Shown: positions 1 to 7,839 of the stretch, in pieces
Layout: the number at the start of each line of letters is the position of its first letter
Numbering within the stretch: the stretch's first letter is position 1
Assembly: GCA_034437275.1 (NCBI GenBank)
Contig: DAOTUD010000061.1
Span: forward strand, 1-18,430
Length of the DNA: 18,430 nucleotides
DNA from: TC-15 sp034437275
Lineage (GTDB): Bacteria; Chloroflexota; Anaerolineae; Aggregatilineales; Aggregatilineaceae
Direction of reading: 5' to 3'
Position numbers and translations under genes: made by a program
Notes under the pieces: model-generated
Told to the model about the DNA's origin: nothing
The model's database searches: none
What the model saw: the letters and a program-made list of their open reading frames with translations, nothing else

Positions 1-957
1 GTGGCACGGCAGGAACGGCCCTTCCCCGACGCGCGTCCAGTGGATGCCGTCCGCGCTGTACGCGAAGGCAGTCCCGGCGGGCACCGTGTCACACGTCGCG
101 CCCCCGCCGAAATAGCTGAACCAGTCCTGGCCCCAGCCGGTGTAGAACATCTCCCAGCCGTGATCGCCCTGGCGCACCGTGACCGGGTCGATGTTGTCGC
201 CGTCGTCCCAGTTGCCGCGCTCGGAGCCGGTGAAGATCGGGTCGCTGGTGCGGAACTGCGGCTTATCGGTGGTGGGATCGTCGTAGCGCGTCCAGGCGAT
301 GCCGTCCGGCGAAGTCGCCAGCCCAACCGCCCCAAAAGAGCCATACGCATCGTAGAACATCCAGTATTCATCCTCGACCTTGAGCACGCTGTTGGCCGCG
401 ATCAGGTGCCCGTCCCAATCGCGCCCGCCGGTGGCCTGCATGACCGGCTGCTCGTCGATGGTCCAGGGGCCGGTCGGCGCGGGTGCGGTCGCGCGCAGGA
501 TCGAGAGCGACTGGTCGGCAATGTCCGGGCGTTCGTGCGGGTTGAGGTACAGCACCCAGGTGCCATCCTCCTCCAGCAGCGGGATCGCCATGCGGATGCC
601 ATAGGCTGCCTGTGCCGCGTCCAGTTCCAGGATCGGGTTGTCGTCATACTTGGTCCAGGCGATACCGTCTGGCGAGGTTGCGTAGCCAATCGCCGAGGGC
701 CGGATGCTGAAGTCTTTGCCGCCCGCGTAGAACATGTGGTACTGCCCGTCGTGATAGACGACCTGTGGCGCGTAGGTAAAGCCGGAGTCCCATTCGTCCT
801 CGGCTCCGACCGGCAGGATCGGGTTGTCGTCGTAGGGCGTGATGTCGATGGCGGTGGGGATGGGATCGTCCTGGGCGGCTGCCGGGACCAGCCCCACGCC
901 GATCACCACCAGGGCCACGAGGGCCAGCGTTACGATGCGTGTATGCTCCAAAATCAT
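1..957 (-). CDS. Secreted GH43/GH32-like five-bladed propeller glycosidase (partial, C terminus off window)
   Basis: I translated this frame by hand: it is open without a stop from an ATG at 957 to the window edge (319 codons). The SD GAGGAGG lies about 7 bases before the ATG. The N terminus is a signal peptide (MILEHTR, then a hydrophobic run ending in PAAAQD), so the product is exported. The mature part has blade-like repeats with the signature SPDGIAWTxYDD (about residues 92 and 212), NPIL motifs, and MFY strands (HMFYAGG, WMFYDAY, EMFYTGW). This pattern is typical of five-bladed beta-propeller glycosidases of the GH43/GH32/GH62 type, which act on plant or microbial polysaccharides. Substrate and exact family cannot be assigned; catalytic acids were not mapped. 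It is divergent from rarA and probably transcribed alone. Confidence 0.75.
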   Translation of the reverse strand, partial: MILEHTRIVTLALVALVVIGVGLVPAAAQDDPIPTAIDITPYDDNPILPVGAEDEWDSGFTYAPQVVYHDGQYHMFYAGGKDFSIRPSAIGYATSPDGIAWTKYDDNPILELDAAQAAYGIRMAIPLLEEDGTWVLYLNPHERPDIADQSLSILRATAPAPTGPWTIDEQPVMQATGGRDWDGHLIAANSVLKVEDEYWMFYDAYGSFGAVGLATSPDGIAWTRYDDPTTDKPQFRTSDPIFTGSERGNWDDGDNIDPVTVRQGDHGWEMFYTGWGQDWFSYFGGGATCDTVPAGTAFAYSADGIHWTRVGEGPFLPCH

Positions 958-1013
958 AATCAGTCCTCCTCTAAAGACATTGTGATCCACCGAAATTGGC
1001 GATCATTCACCTG

Positions 1014-1042
1014 GTTATACGTTTACTACGCCGCTGTTTGTA
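1014..1042 (-). promoter_or_regulatory. Candidate promoter for the GH43-like gene
   Basis: On the minus strand TATAAC (1014-1019) is a good -10. TACAAA (1037-1042) is a weak -35 at 17-bp spacing. A start near 1007 would give a leader of about 50 bases before the SD and ATG at 957. Confidence 0.35.
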
Positions 1043-1106
1043 CCTACTGGGCCAGAAATCACGGTCTGCTGAGCAGTTCGCTGTCGAACATCCGTGCCAA
1101 ACGCGG

Positions 1107-1112
1107 TATAAT
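1107..1112 (+). promoter_or_regulatory. Candidate -10 box (TATAAT) for rarA
   Basis: A perfect TATAAT lies 42 bases before the rarA ATG. No convincing -35 is seen at 16-18 bp upstream (TCGAAC/GTCGAA), so only the -10 is called. Confidence 0.4.
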
Positions 1113-1154
1113 ATCTGCCAGACTCTCACCAGGTAACAATGCACGAGGCACACT

Positions 1155-2534
1155 ATGTCTGACCTGTTTGATTACGCCCGCCAACAACGCCAGCAGCACA
1201 CCGCCCCGCTCGCCGACCGGATGCGCCCGCGCACGCTCGACGAGTTCGTCGGGCAGGCGCACATCGTCGGGCCGGGGCGTTTGCTGCGCCGCGCCATCGA
1301 AGCCGACCAGCTCAGCTCGATCATCCTGTGGGGGCCGCCCGGCAGCGGCAAGACCACGCTCGCCAACGTCATCGCCCACGCCACCGCGCGCCACTTCAGC
1401 CGCCTGAACGCCGTCACCGCCGGGGTCAAGGACCTGCGCGCGCTGATCGCCGACGCCCAGGAGCGGCTCGGTATGTACGGGCAGGGCACGGTGCTGTTCG
1501 TGGACGAGATCCACCGCTGGAACAAAGCCCAGCAGGACGGGCTGCTGCCGTTCGTGGAGGATGGCACGGTCGTGCTGGTGGGGTCCACCACCGAAAACCC
1601 GTTCTTCTCGCTGGTCAACCCCCTGCTGAGCCGCAGCCGCGTGTTTCAGCTCAACCCGCTGAGCGAGGACGACATCCGCACGCTGCTGGAACGCGCGCTG
1701 GCCGACGAGGAGCGCGGGCTGGGGCGGCTGCCGGTCACGCTCACCGAGGAGGCCGCCGCACACCTGGCTAACGTGGCCGGCGGCGACGCGCGCAGCGCCT
1801 ACAACGCGCTCGAACTGGCGGCGCGCACCACGCCTCCGCGCGCGGATGGGGGCATCGCGATCGAGCTGGCCGTCGCGCAGGAGAGCATCCAGCGGCGGGC
1901 GGTGCGCTACGACCGGGGCGGCGACGAGCATTACGACACGATCAGCGCGTTCATCAAGAGCGTGCGCGGCTCCGACCCGGACGCGGCGCTGTACTGGATG
2001 GCGAAGATGCTGCACGCCGGGGAAGACCCGCGCTTCGTGCTGCGCCGGATGTTCATCCTGGCCAGCGAGGATATCGGCATGGCCGATCCGCAGGCGTTGG
2101 TGGTGGTTTCGTCGGCGGCGAATGCGTTTGAATGGGTCGGGATGCCGGAGGGGTACTACTTTCTGTCGCACGCCTGCATCTACCTGGCGACCGCGCCCAA
2201 GAGCAACAGCGCCGGGGCGATCTGGCGCGTGCTGGATCACCTGGAGCAGCACGGCCCCGGCCCGGTGCCGCCCTACCTGCGCGACAAGGCGGACCGCTTT
2301 CACGGCGCAGCCCGCGAAAACTACCAGCGCGCGGTGCGCGAATCCGCCGGGGACGCCGGGCCGTACCGCTACCCGCACGATTACCCGGGCGGCTGGGTAG
2401 CGCAGCACTATCTGCCGCTGGACATGGAGTCGCCGGGCTGGTACCAGCCGAAGGATATCGGCTACGAGCGCGCGGTCCGGGAACGGCTGGCGCAGTTGGG
2501 GCAGGGGGACGAAGACGACGCGCCGGAGGCGTAG
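1155..2534 (+). CDS. rarA: Replication-associated recombination protein A (RarA/MgsA), AAA+ ATPase
   Basis: The 459-residue product matches the RarA/MgsA/WRNIP1 family in length (E. coli RarA is 447) and motifs. After the N-terminal PLADRMRPRTLDEFVGQAHI block come Walker A GPPGSGKT (60-67), Walker B LFVDEIHRWNKAQQD (114-128), sensor-1 GSTTENP (143-149) and an arginine-finger region LLSRSRVF. The C-terminal part carries the family tetramerisation region with SEDIGMADPQAL and CIYLATAPKSNSA. RarA acts in the cytoplasm at stalled replication forks and is related to clamp-loader ATPases. The family usually has F where this protein has W in HRWNK. The ATG has SD GAGG (1145-1148) six bases upstream. 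The gene converges on the ycaQ-like gene with a 73-bp gap in which I see no clear terminator. Confidence 0.95.
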   Translation: MSDLFDYARQQRQQHTAPLADRMRPRTLDEFVGQAHIVGPGRLLRRAIEADQLSSIILWGPPGSGKTTLANVIAHATARHFSRLNAVTAGVKDLRALIADAQERLGMYGQGTVLFVDEIHRWNKAQQDGLLPFVEDGTVVLVGSTTENPFFSLVNPLLSRSRVFQLNPLSEDDIRTLLERALADEERGLGRLPVTLTEEAAAHLANVAGGDARSAYNALELAARTTPPRADGGIAIELAVAQESIQRRAVRYDRGGDEHYDTISAFIKSVRGSDPDAALYWMAKMLHAGEDPRFVLRRMFILASEDIGMADPQALVVVSSAANAFEWVGMPEGYYFLSHACIYLATAPKSNSAGAIWRVLDHLEQHGPGPVPPYLRDKADRFHGAARENYQRAVRESAGDAGPYRYPHDYPGGWVAQHYLPLDMESPGWYQPKDIGYERAVRERLAQLGQGDEDDAPEA

Positions 2535-2607
2535 CCGCCCGCGATCACGCTATTCTGCAGAGCTACCTCCCGCCGCAAATCGGCAAATAACGGTCGGGCG
2601 GGCATCC

Positions 2608-3846
2608 TCACAGCACAGCCAACAGGCGTGCGGCGAAGTGGGGCGGGTCGCTGCGGTCGATCACCAGGTCGGTCGCACCGTGCCACGCCATGAAGTCGCG
2701 CAGCGCCGCCGCGATAGCGTGCACCAGTTGGTCGTCCAGCGCCACGTGCAGATACAACGCCTGGATGTGCAGCACGCCGGTGTCGCGGTCCAGCTTGGGG
2801 TCCATGCGCCCGACGAGTTGATCGTGCCACAGGATCGGCAGGCAGAAGTAGCCCCATTCGCGCTGGGCGGCGGGCTTGTAGGCTTCGAGCACCTGCCGGA
2901 AGTCCCACAGCAGTTCGTCGCGGCCCTTGCCCCAGAACAGGTTATCGAACGGGCTGAGGAAGGTCGTTCGCTCGGCGGGGAGCATCTCTTCGGTGGCCCA
3001 CTCCAGCAGCGGGATCGTGTCGCGGTGGGCGAGCAGCGTGTCCGTCTCGCCGCTGGCGACCTCGCACGCGACCTCGACCAGCACGTCCGCTTCCAGCAGG
3101 CGCTCGATCACGGGATAGGCAGTGCCGCGCTTGAGGTAGGCGTAGTCGGCGATGTGCCCGGCCTCGGCCAGCCCCAGCGCGCGCGCGGCCTGTTCGACCT
3201 CGAACTGGCGGGTTTCGTCGAGGGTGGGGAGGGTGGTGTCGACCCACGCGGGCAGCACGCGCTCGCGCAGATCGTAGACGCGCTGGAAGTTGACGCGCTC
3301 GGCGATCATCAACTCGCCCCGGTCGAAGAGGAATTCCAGCGCGCGTTTGGCGGGCTTCCAGTCCCACCATGCCCCGCGCTGGGTGCCGTCACTCTTGAAG
3401 TCCGCCGCACGCAGCGGGCCTTCATCGCGGATGCGGGCCAGCACGGCGTCGGCCAGCGCCAGGTTATCCGGGTCCTGGCCCCATTCCGGCCACCAGCCGC
3501 TGCCCTCGCGCAGCCACTGCATTTTGTGCAGCCGGTAGCGGTAGTGCTCCAGCGGGATCAGCGAGGCGGCGTGCTGCCAGTATTCGAACAGGCGGCGCTC
3601 TGCCGGGTCGTAGGCCAGCGTATCGAGCGCGGCGGGATCGTACGCGCCGACGCGGCTCCACAGCGTCAGGTAGTGGCTGCGCCGCACGACGTGCACCGTG
3701 TCGATCTGGACACAGCCCATGCGCTCAACGACGCTGTGCAGCACGTCGAGGGTCGGCTCGGCTTCGGTTGTGGGGCGCGTGGTCAGGCCCTGGGTATGCA
3801 GGGCCACCGCGCGCACGGCGGGGAGGGGTAATGCAGCAGGTGTCAT
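2608..3846 (-). CDS. ycaQ: YcaQ-type winged-helix DNA glycosylase (HTH_42 / AlkZ-like family)
   Basis: This 412-residue protein belongs to the winged-helix glycosylase family of E. coli YcaQ (410 residues), which excises alkylated bases and unhooks interstrand crosslinks. The family catalytic QxD motif is present as VQIDTVHVV (QID at 47-49). QxD is the YcaQ subtype, unlike QxQ of Streptomyces AlkZ. Other family blocks are RSHYLTLWSRVG, LFEYWQHAASLIP, FLSPFDNLFW and the C-terminal GRMDPKLDRDTGVL. I chose the ATG at 3846. A TTG at 3855 adds MCV; the nearest SD-like AAGGA is 12 bases from the ATG but only 3 from the TTG, so neither spacing is ideal. Its neighbour rarA is also a genome-maintenance gene, but the two are convergent, not an operon. 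Confidence 0.9.
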   Translation of the reverse strand: MTPAALPLPAVRAVALHTQGLTTRPTTEAEPTLDVLHSVVERMGCVQIDTVHVVRRSHYLTLWSRVGAYDPAALDTLAYDPAERRLFEYWQHAASLIPLEHYRYRLHKMQWLREGSGWWPEWGQDPDNLALADAVLARIRDEGPLRAADFKSDGTQRGAWWDWKPAKRALEFLFDRGELMIAERVNFQRVYDLRERVLPAWVDTTLPTLDETRQFEVEQAARALGLAEAGHIADYAYLKRGTAYPVIERLLEADVLVEVACEVASGETDTLLAHRDTIPLLEWATEEMLPAERTTFLSPFDNLFWGKGRDELLWDFRQVLEAYKPAAQREWGYFCLPILWHDQLVGRMDPKLDRDTGVLHIQALYLHVALDDQLVHAIAAALRDFMAWHGATDLVIDRSDPPHFAARLLAVL

Positions 3847-3877
3847 GACACACAACTATCCTTACACGCGTATGCTC

Positions 3878-3906
3878 AACCTAGCACACTCGTTCGGCCA
3901 TGTCAA
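3878..3906 (-). promoter_or_regulatory. Promoter for the ycaQ-like gene
   Basis: On the minus strand a perfect TTGACA (3901-3906) is followed after 17 bp by TAGGTT (3878-3883). A TGC directly before it gives an extended -10. Transcription would start near 3871, about 25 bases before the ATG at 3846. Confidence 0.55.
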
Positions 3907-3943
3907 TCTGCTGGATAAAAACAGGGCCATTCCGAATCTGGCG

Positions 3944-6001
3944 TTACGTGCGGCGGGCGACCAGCAGCGTAATGTCGTCGAACTGTGGCGCGCCGGCCAC
4001 GAACTCCCGCACCGCCGCCAGGATGGTCGCGTGCACCGCGCGGGCGTGGTGCTCCGGCGCGGCGCGGGCGGCGTCGATCATGCGCGTCTCGCCGAATTCG
4101 TCGTTGGCGGCGTTCTGGGCTTCGCTGACGCCGTCGGTGTACAGCAGCAGCGTGTCGCCCGGCGCGATGATGGCGCGGGCCTGGTCCCACGCCATATCAT
4201 CGAACATGCCCAGCGGGATGCCGGTTTTCTCCAACGGGCGGGGATCGGCGCTGTTGGCCGGGACGATGAAGGCCGGGTTGTGCCCCGCGTTGGCGTACAC
4301 CAGTTCCCCGTCGGGGTGCAGGATGGCATAGAACACGGTCACGAACTGGTCAGATGCGGCGTCGGTCAGGATGCGGTGGTTGGCAAGTTGCAAGGCGCGC
4401 GCGGGGTCGTCGGGGTGCTGCAGCGCGAAGGTGCGGATCAGGGTGCGGCTGAGCGCCATGAACAGCGCGGCCCCGGTGCCCTTGTCGGCCACGTCGGCCA
4501 CCACGATCCCCAGGCGGTCATCGTCCAGCGGGACGAAGTCGTAGAAATCGCCGGATGTCTGCCGGGCCGGGGTCAGCCCCGCCGCGATATCCCAGCCGGG
4601 CACCTGCGGCACCTGCGCGGGCAAAAACTGCGCCTGGATGCGCCCCGCCAGCGCCAACTCCTGGGCCATCTTCTGGGCGGCGAGGGTTTCGGCGTGGACG
4701 GTGGCGCGGTACAGCGCCGAGGCGATCTGCGAGGCGAGCGCCTGCGTTGCGGCGAGTGCGTCCAGCGTGCGCGACGCGCGACGGCGCAGGATGGCGATCC
4801 CGCCCTGGCACTCGATCACGTCGTCGGGGATCGCGTCCAGAATCTTGACCAGCAGCACATCCCCGTAGGCGGCGCGCATCCCCCGCGGGGTGACGTCACG
4901 CTCGACGATGTAGGGCGCGTCGGCGGCGACCAGCTTTTCCCAGGCGGCATCGTCGACCGGTGGTGCGTCAGGGTCGGGGTAGATCAGGCGCATCCCGCGC
5001 CACGCGCTGCCGGCGTCCGGCTCGAAGATGCGGATCTCGAGGCGGACGCCGGGGAACATCTGCGGCACGAACTGGTTGAGGATATCGGCCAGGGATGACA
5101 TATCCGGCGGGGCCTGGATGATCGCCTCGCCCAGCGCCTCGAGTTGGGCCAGCTCGCGCGAGCGCTGGCGGCTGCGGTTGTTGGTTTCGCTGAGGTAGTA
5201 CGCCAGGAAGTTCACCACGACCACGCCGGCGATGGTAAACAGGTACAGCCCGACGCCGCCCTCGACGTAGATCAGCGCGACCAGCAGGCTGAAGGTGCTG
5301 GTCAGGATTTGCATGGCCCAGATGGTGAGCCACCAGCGGCGCACGCCCGGCTGTTTGGCGATGCCCATCATATGATTCAGAGTGCGGATGACGGGATAGA
5401 TCAACACTATTTCGGACGTCATATAAACGGCGATAGCGACCGCAGCAGGCAGCACATCCTCGACATGCAGCCCTGCCGGTGGATGCGTTCCGCCCAACAG
5501 ATCAAACACCAGCAAACCGATCAGCGGCGTGAACAGGTACCCTTGCAATCCCTGGAACCCCCCGCTTAACGCCTGCCAGATCATGGAGCGGCCCAGGCGG
5601 TGCATCTGGTAGGCCGTGAGGATCATCCAGGCCACCTGGAAGACGACGCCCATCCACAGCGCGTCCGGCCCGTAGATCAAGGCAGCACTCCACAGCACGA
5701 TGCTGCCTAGCGAACTGGTCGTTGGCAGGTCCTGGTTCTGCTCGTTCTCGATGTAGATCGTGAACGCTCGCCGCCCGACCAGGGTGATGACCGCCGTCAG
5801 CACCAGCAGCACGAGCGCATGATCGACGAGTGTGCCAAAGTCGGTAACGAAAATGAGCCAGATCAGGCCGAGCGGAGCAAATGGCGCGGTAAACAGCACC
5901 GGGATCATTTCGATAAAGGTGAAGAATTGCTGCTGGCCTTCGAGCTGCTTGATTTGGGGATTCAGTCGCGTGGCGATGCGCCATAGGAAGTTGTCGGTCA
6001 T
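3944..6001 (-). CDS. Membrane-anchored GAF-SpoIIE/PP2C serine phosphatase (RsbU-like)
   Basis: This 685-residue protein has three parts. Residues about 25-275 hold several hydrophobic segments (for example MIPVLFTAPFAPLGLIWLIF, ALVLLVLTAVITLV, AAVAIAVYMTSEIVLIYPVI, LYLFTIAGVVVVNFLAYYL), so it sits in the inner membrane. Residues about 295-440 look like a GAF domain. Residues about 445-685 are a PP2C/SpoIIE phosphatase domain: ELALAGRIQAQFLP entry helix, metal-binding GDFYDF (484-489), DVADKG (503-508), NAGHNP, YTDGVSEA (DG at 623-624) and FDDIT (DD at 675-676). All expected metal aspartates are present, so it should be active. Such phosphatases dephosphorylate anti-sigma antagonists in partner-switching pathways, but no STAS protein or RsbW-type kinase lies nearby. 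SD GGAGGG lies about 9 bases before the ATG. Confidence 0.9.
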   Translation of the reverse strand: MTDNFLWRIATRLNPQIKQLEGQQQFFTFIEMIPVLFTAPFAPLGLIWLIFVTDFGTLVDHALVLLVLTAVITLVGRRAFTIYIENEQNQDLPTTSSLGSIVLWSAALIYGPDALWMGVVFQVAWMILTAYQMHRLGRSMIWQALSGGFQGLQGYLFTPLIGLLVFDLLGGTHPPAGLHVEDVLPAAVAIAVYMTSEIVLIYPVIRTLNHMMGIAKQPGVRRWWLTIWAMQILTSTFSLLVALIYVEGGVGLYLFTIAGVVVVNFLAYYLSETNNRSRQRSRELAQLEALGEAIIQAPPDMSSLADILNQFVPQMFPGVRLEIRIFEPDAGSAWRGMRLIYPDPDAPPVDDAAWEKLVAADAPYIVERDVTPRGMRAAYGDVLLVKILDAIPDDVIECQGGIAILRRRASRTLDALAATQALASQIASALYRATVHAETLAAQKMAQELALAGRIQAQFLPAQVPQVPGWDIAAGLTPARQTSGDFYDFVPLDDDRLGIVVADVADKGTGAALFMALSRTLIRTFALQHPDDPARALQLANHRILTDAASDQFVTVFYAILHPDGELVYANAGHNPAFIVPANSADPRPLEKTGIPLGMFDDMAWDQARAIIAPGDTLLLYTDGVSEAQNAANDEFGETRMIDAARAAPEHHARAVHATILAAVREFVAGAPQFDDITLLVARRT

Positions 6002-6030
6002 GCTCGCTTGCCCTCCGTAGAAATTGTACT

Positions 6031-6059
6031 AATATAAAGCATAACGGGCGATCTGAAAA
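6031..6059 (-). promoter_or_regulatory. Candidate promoter for the SpoIIE phosphatase gene
   Basis: On the minus strand TTTTCA (6054-6059) and TATATT (6031-6036) are spaced 17 bp, about 30 bases before the ATG at 6001. The -35 is weak (4 of 6) and overlaps a short T-run. Confidence 0.35.
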
Positions 6060-6233
6060 ATCTGGTGGCAAACCCACCGCTACATGATCCGCTGCCGCTT
6101 CATTATACCGTGATGCTCCGGCGGCGGGCTGTACCGCCGAATCGCTGGCGTGCGTCATCGCCCTGCCCCACTGAGCACAACGCGCGCCGGGTTTCCCCCA
6201 TTCGATGACAAGATACCGAAAGGCAGGTAAGTG

Positions 6234-7226
6234 ATGCGAAGCAAACTGTTGATATCGGGACTGCTGGTGCTGGCGCTGACCGGGTTGGCGCTGCCGCTGG
6301 ATGCGCCGTCTGTGGGCGCGCAGCCCACGTCGAGCACCGTTCAGATCACGGTCGTGACCGGTGCCGACGGCACCGAAAACCCGCTGCTGGTCACGCTGTT
6401 CGGGCCGGGCGGAGCCGATCCGGTCCCGGTGTGGTACGTGGTGCTGGCCGCCGGGGCAGGCGATCTCCAGCCCAACCAGACCAACACCTACACCTTCCAG
6501 GTGCCGTTGGGCTTCTGCGACTTGATCAAGGTCGAACTGCGCAAACCGGCCAGCCCCGGCATCGGCGACGACGCCTGGGCGCTGCAAGAGTTTTACATCA
6601 GCGTGGACGGGGTGCAGGTCGCCTTTGATACGACCGCGTGGGAGTATTTCTCGCCCCAGACGGTGACCGCCTATCCCTTTAACCTGAGATGGGACGGCAC
6701 GCAGCAGTACCAGGACCGCTGCTCGGGGCAGCCATTGACGGTGCTGACGATCGTGCCGTCCGGCGGGCTGCTCGTGGTCACGCCGCTGTCGGACTTCCAG
6801 CCGCCGCCCCTCGCGGTGACGCTGGCCCCGCCACCGATGCAGCCCGGCCAGGGATCGCCACAGCCCACGCTGCCGCCGCCTGCCGTCATCACCGAGCCGC
6901 CGCCCATTGTCACGCTGCCGCCCGCCATCACGGCCCCGCCGCAGCAGGGCCAGACGGTCAATTGCCCGGGCTTTAACCTCACCTCGCGGCTGCAAGTTGG
7001 CCAGCGTGGACGGGTGCTGCCGGGCATCCCCAACCGCATACGCGCCCAGCCCACCACCAGCAGCGCCCAGGTTGGCCTGATCCCCGGCGGCGGTGAGTTC
7101 GACATTCTCGCCGGTCCGACCTGCGGCCCGACCGGGATTTTGTGGTGGAAGGTCAACTATGCCGGGCAGATCGGCTGGACGGGCGAAGGGCAGGGCAGTA
7201 CCTACTGGTGCGAGCCGGCGAACTGA
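6234..7226 (+). CDS. Secreted PLAT/LH2-like and SH3b domain protein
   Basis: This 330-residue protein starts with a signal peptide (MRSKLLISGLLVLALTGLAL, cleavage likely near VGAQ-PTS). Residues about 35-155 resemble a PLAT/LH2 beta-sandwich: VQITVVTGADGTENPLLVTLFG, then FCDLIKVELRKPASPGIGDDAWALQEFYISVDG, the usual run of calcium or ligand-binding sandwich domains. Residues about 185-240 are a proline-rich linker. Residues about 255-328 are a bacterial SH3 domain (RGRVLPGIPNRIRAQPTTSSAQVGLI, ILWWKVNYAGQIGWTGEG), a fold that commonly binds cell-wall or surface ligands. No catalytic domain is visible, so a surface-binding or adaptor role is inferred. I preferred ATG 6234 to the adjoining GTG 6231; AAAGG lies about 10 bases upstream. 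The gene is divergent from the phosphatase gene. Confidence 0.8.
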   Translation: MRSKLLISGLLVLALTGLALPLDAPSVGAQPTSSTVQITVVTGADGTENPLLVTLFGPGGADPVPVWYVVLAAGAGDLQPNQTNTYTFQVPLGFCDLIKVELRKPASPGIGDDAWALQEFYISVDGVQVAFDTTAWEYFSPQTVTAYPFNLRWDGTQQYQDRCSGQPLTVLTIVPSGGLLVVTPLSDFQPPPLAVTLAPPPMQPGQGSPQPTLPPPAVITEPPPIVTLPPAITAPPQQGQTVNCPGFNLTSRLQVGQRGRVLPGIPNRIRAQPTTSSAQVGLIPGGGEFDILAGPTCGPTGILWWKVNYAGQIGWTGEGQGSTYWCEPAN

Positions 7227-7256
7227 GCGCGCCACATCGGAAACTGGCAGGCCATC

Positions 7257-7282
7257 GGGCACTCTGTTGGCAGGGAGTGCCC
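7257..7282 (+). terminator. Hairpin after the PLAT-SH3b gene (no U-tract)
   Basis: GGGCACTC (7257-7264) and GAGTGCCC (7275-7282) form a perfect 8-bp stem with a 10-base loop, 30 bases after the stop codon. No T-run follows, so it is either a weak terminator or a 3' stabilising hairpin. Confidence 0.35.
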
Positions 7283-7348
7283 CCCTGCAACCCCGCGCCG
7301 CACTCCTGCGTAGTAGTGCGTGAAGGTACACAAGAGGAGTGAACGGCA

Positions 7349-7699
7349 ATGGACGTCACACAGACGCGGGCCATAGGCGCGGGGGTGTTTTTCGTCGCGG
7401 TTTTTGCATCGGGGTTCTGGCTGAGCCAGACCGGCAGGCCGCTGAATGACATCATCCTGACCATCCACAAGCTGATCAGCGTGGCGGCGTTGGTCTTCCT
7501 GGGCATGATCACCTACCGCATCCACCAGGACGCCAGCCTGAGCACGGGCCAGATCGCGGCGGTGGCGGTAGTGTATCGAACTCGGTTGAAACTCGCGTGT
7601 TTACCCCTCCCCAAACCCCTCCCCGCGCGCGGAGAGGGGCTTAACCGCGCACTTACTTCCTCTTTCTCTGTTTACGGGGAAAGGGGGCCGGGGGGATAG
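7349..7699 (+). CDS. Small membrane protein, apparently truncated; C terminus encoded by a repeat
   Basis: The ATG is well supported by SD AGAGGAG (7333-7339). Residues 1-75 look genuine: a first membrane helix (GAGVFFVAVFASGFWL), a polar loop with TIHKLIS, a second helix (LISVAALVFLGMITYRI), and the start of a third (STGQIAAVAVV). From about codon 76 the protein turns into low-complexity sequence (LPLPKPLPARGEG ... YGERGPGG) encoded by the palindromic repeat at 7600-7706. From memory, similar proteins continue with further hydrophobic helices, so the 3' half seems lost. No remnant of it is seen after the repeat. Function unknown. It may be a pseudogene or a shortened but expressed protein. 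Confidence 0.55.
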   Translation: MDVTQTRAIGAGVFFVAVFASGFWLSQTGRPLNDIILTIHKLISVAALVFLGMITYRIHQDASLSTGQIAAVAVVYRTRLKLACLPLPKPLPARGEGLNRALTSSFSVYGERGPGG

Positions 7700-7706
7700 G
7701 GGTAAA
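7600..7706. repeat. Palindromic intergenic repeat (MITE/REP-like), 107 bp
   Basis: The ends are inverted copies: TTTACCCCT (7600-7608) and AGGGGTAAA (7698-7706). The inner flanks are C-rich on the left and G-rich on the right, forming imperfect inverted repeats. An internal hairpin CCCCTCCCC-GCGCGC-GGAGAGGGG lies at about 7616-7639. The strong C/G skew differs from neighbouring coding DNA. There is no internal ORF of its own. It interrupts or replaces the 3' part of the gene starting at 7349. Confidence 0.7.
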
Positions 7707-7823
7707 ATCCGGGCCGATCACGCAAGTTATCAGAGTTAATGCAAGAAGCAACGGTCGTTTGAATTTCAACCGGCAAAGATACTCAACCTGCATCTTCACC
7801 ACTACCCCAGATCGGCGGACGTT

Positions 7824-7832
7824 TGATACAAT
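7824..7832 (+). promoter_or_regulatory. Extended -10 promoter, probably giving a leaderless histidine kinase mRNA
   Basis: TGA-TACAAT (7824-7832) is an extended -10 box with no good -35. The predicted start, 7-8 bases downstream, coincides with the A of the ATG at 7840. Confidence 0.5.
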
Positions 7833-7839
7833 CAAGGGC

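Noticed and set aside
1..1407. Long plus-strand open frame opposite the GH43-like gene and into rarA
   Set aside because: It is antisense to a gene with signal peptide, SD and family motifs, and its own product is low-complexity Arg/Val/Ala-rich, as expected from GC-rich codon bias.
3917..3942. Possible terminator after the phosphatase gene (T5 after GCCA...TGGC on minus strand)
   Set aside because: The stem is only 4 bp with poor internal pairing; not convincing.
6056..6078. Terminator-like hairpin GGTGG/CCACC followed by T5 on the minus strand
   Set aside because: It lies upstream of the phosphatase promoter with no minus-strand gene before it, and the stem is only 5 bp; probably chance.
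6119..6139. Hairpin CGGCGG/CCGCCG in the leader region of the PLAT-SH3b gene
   Set aside because: Six-bp GC stems are common in this composition, and no regulatory motif or riboswitch core accompanies it.
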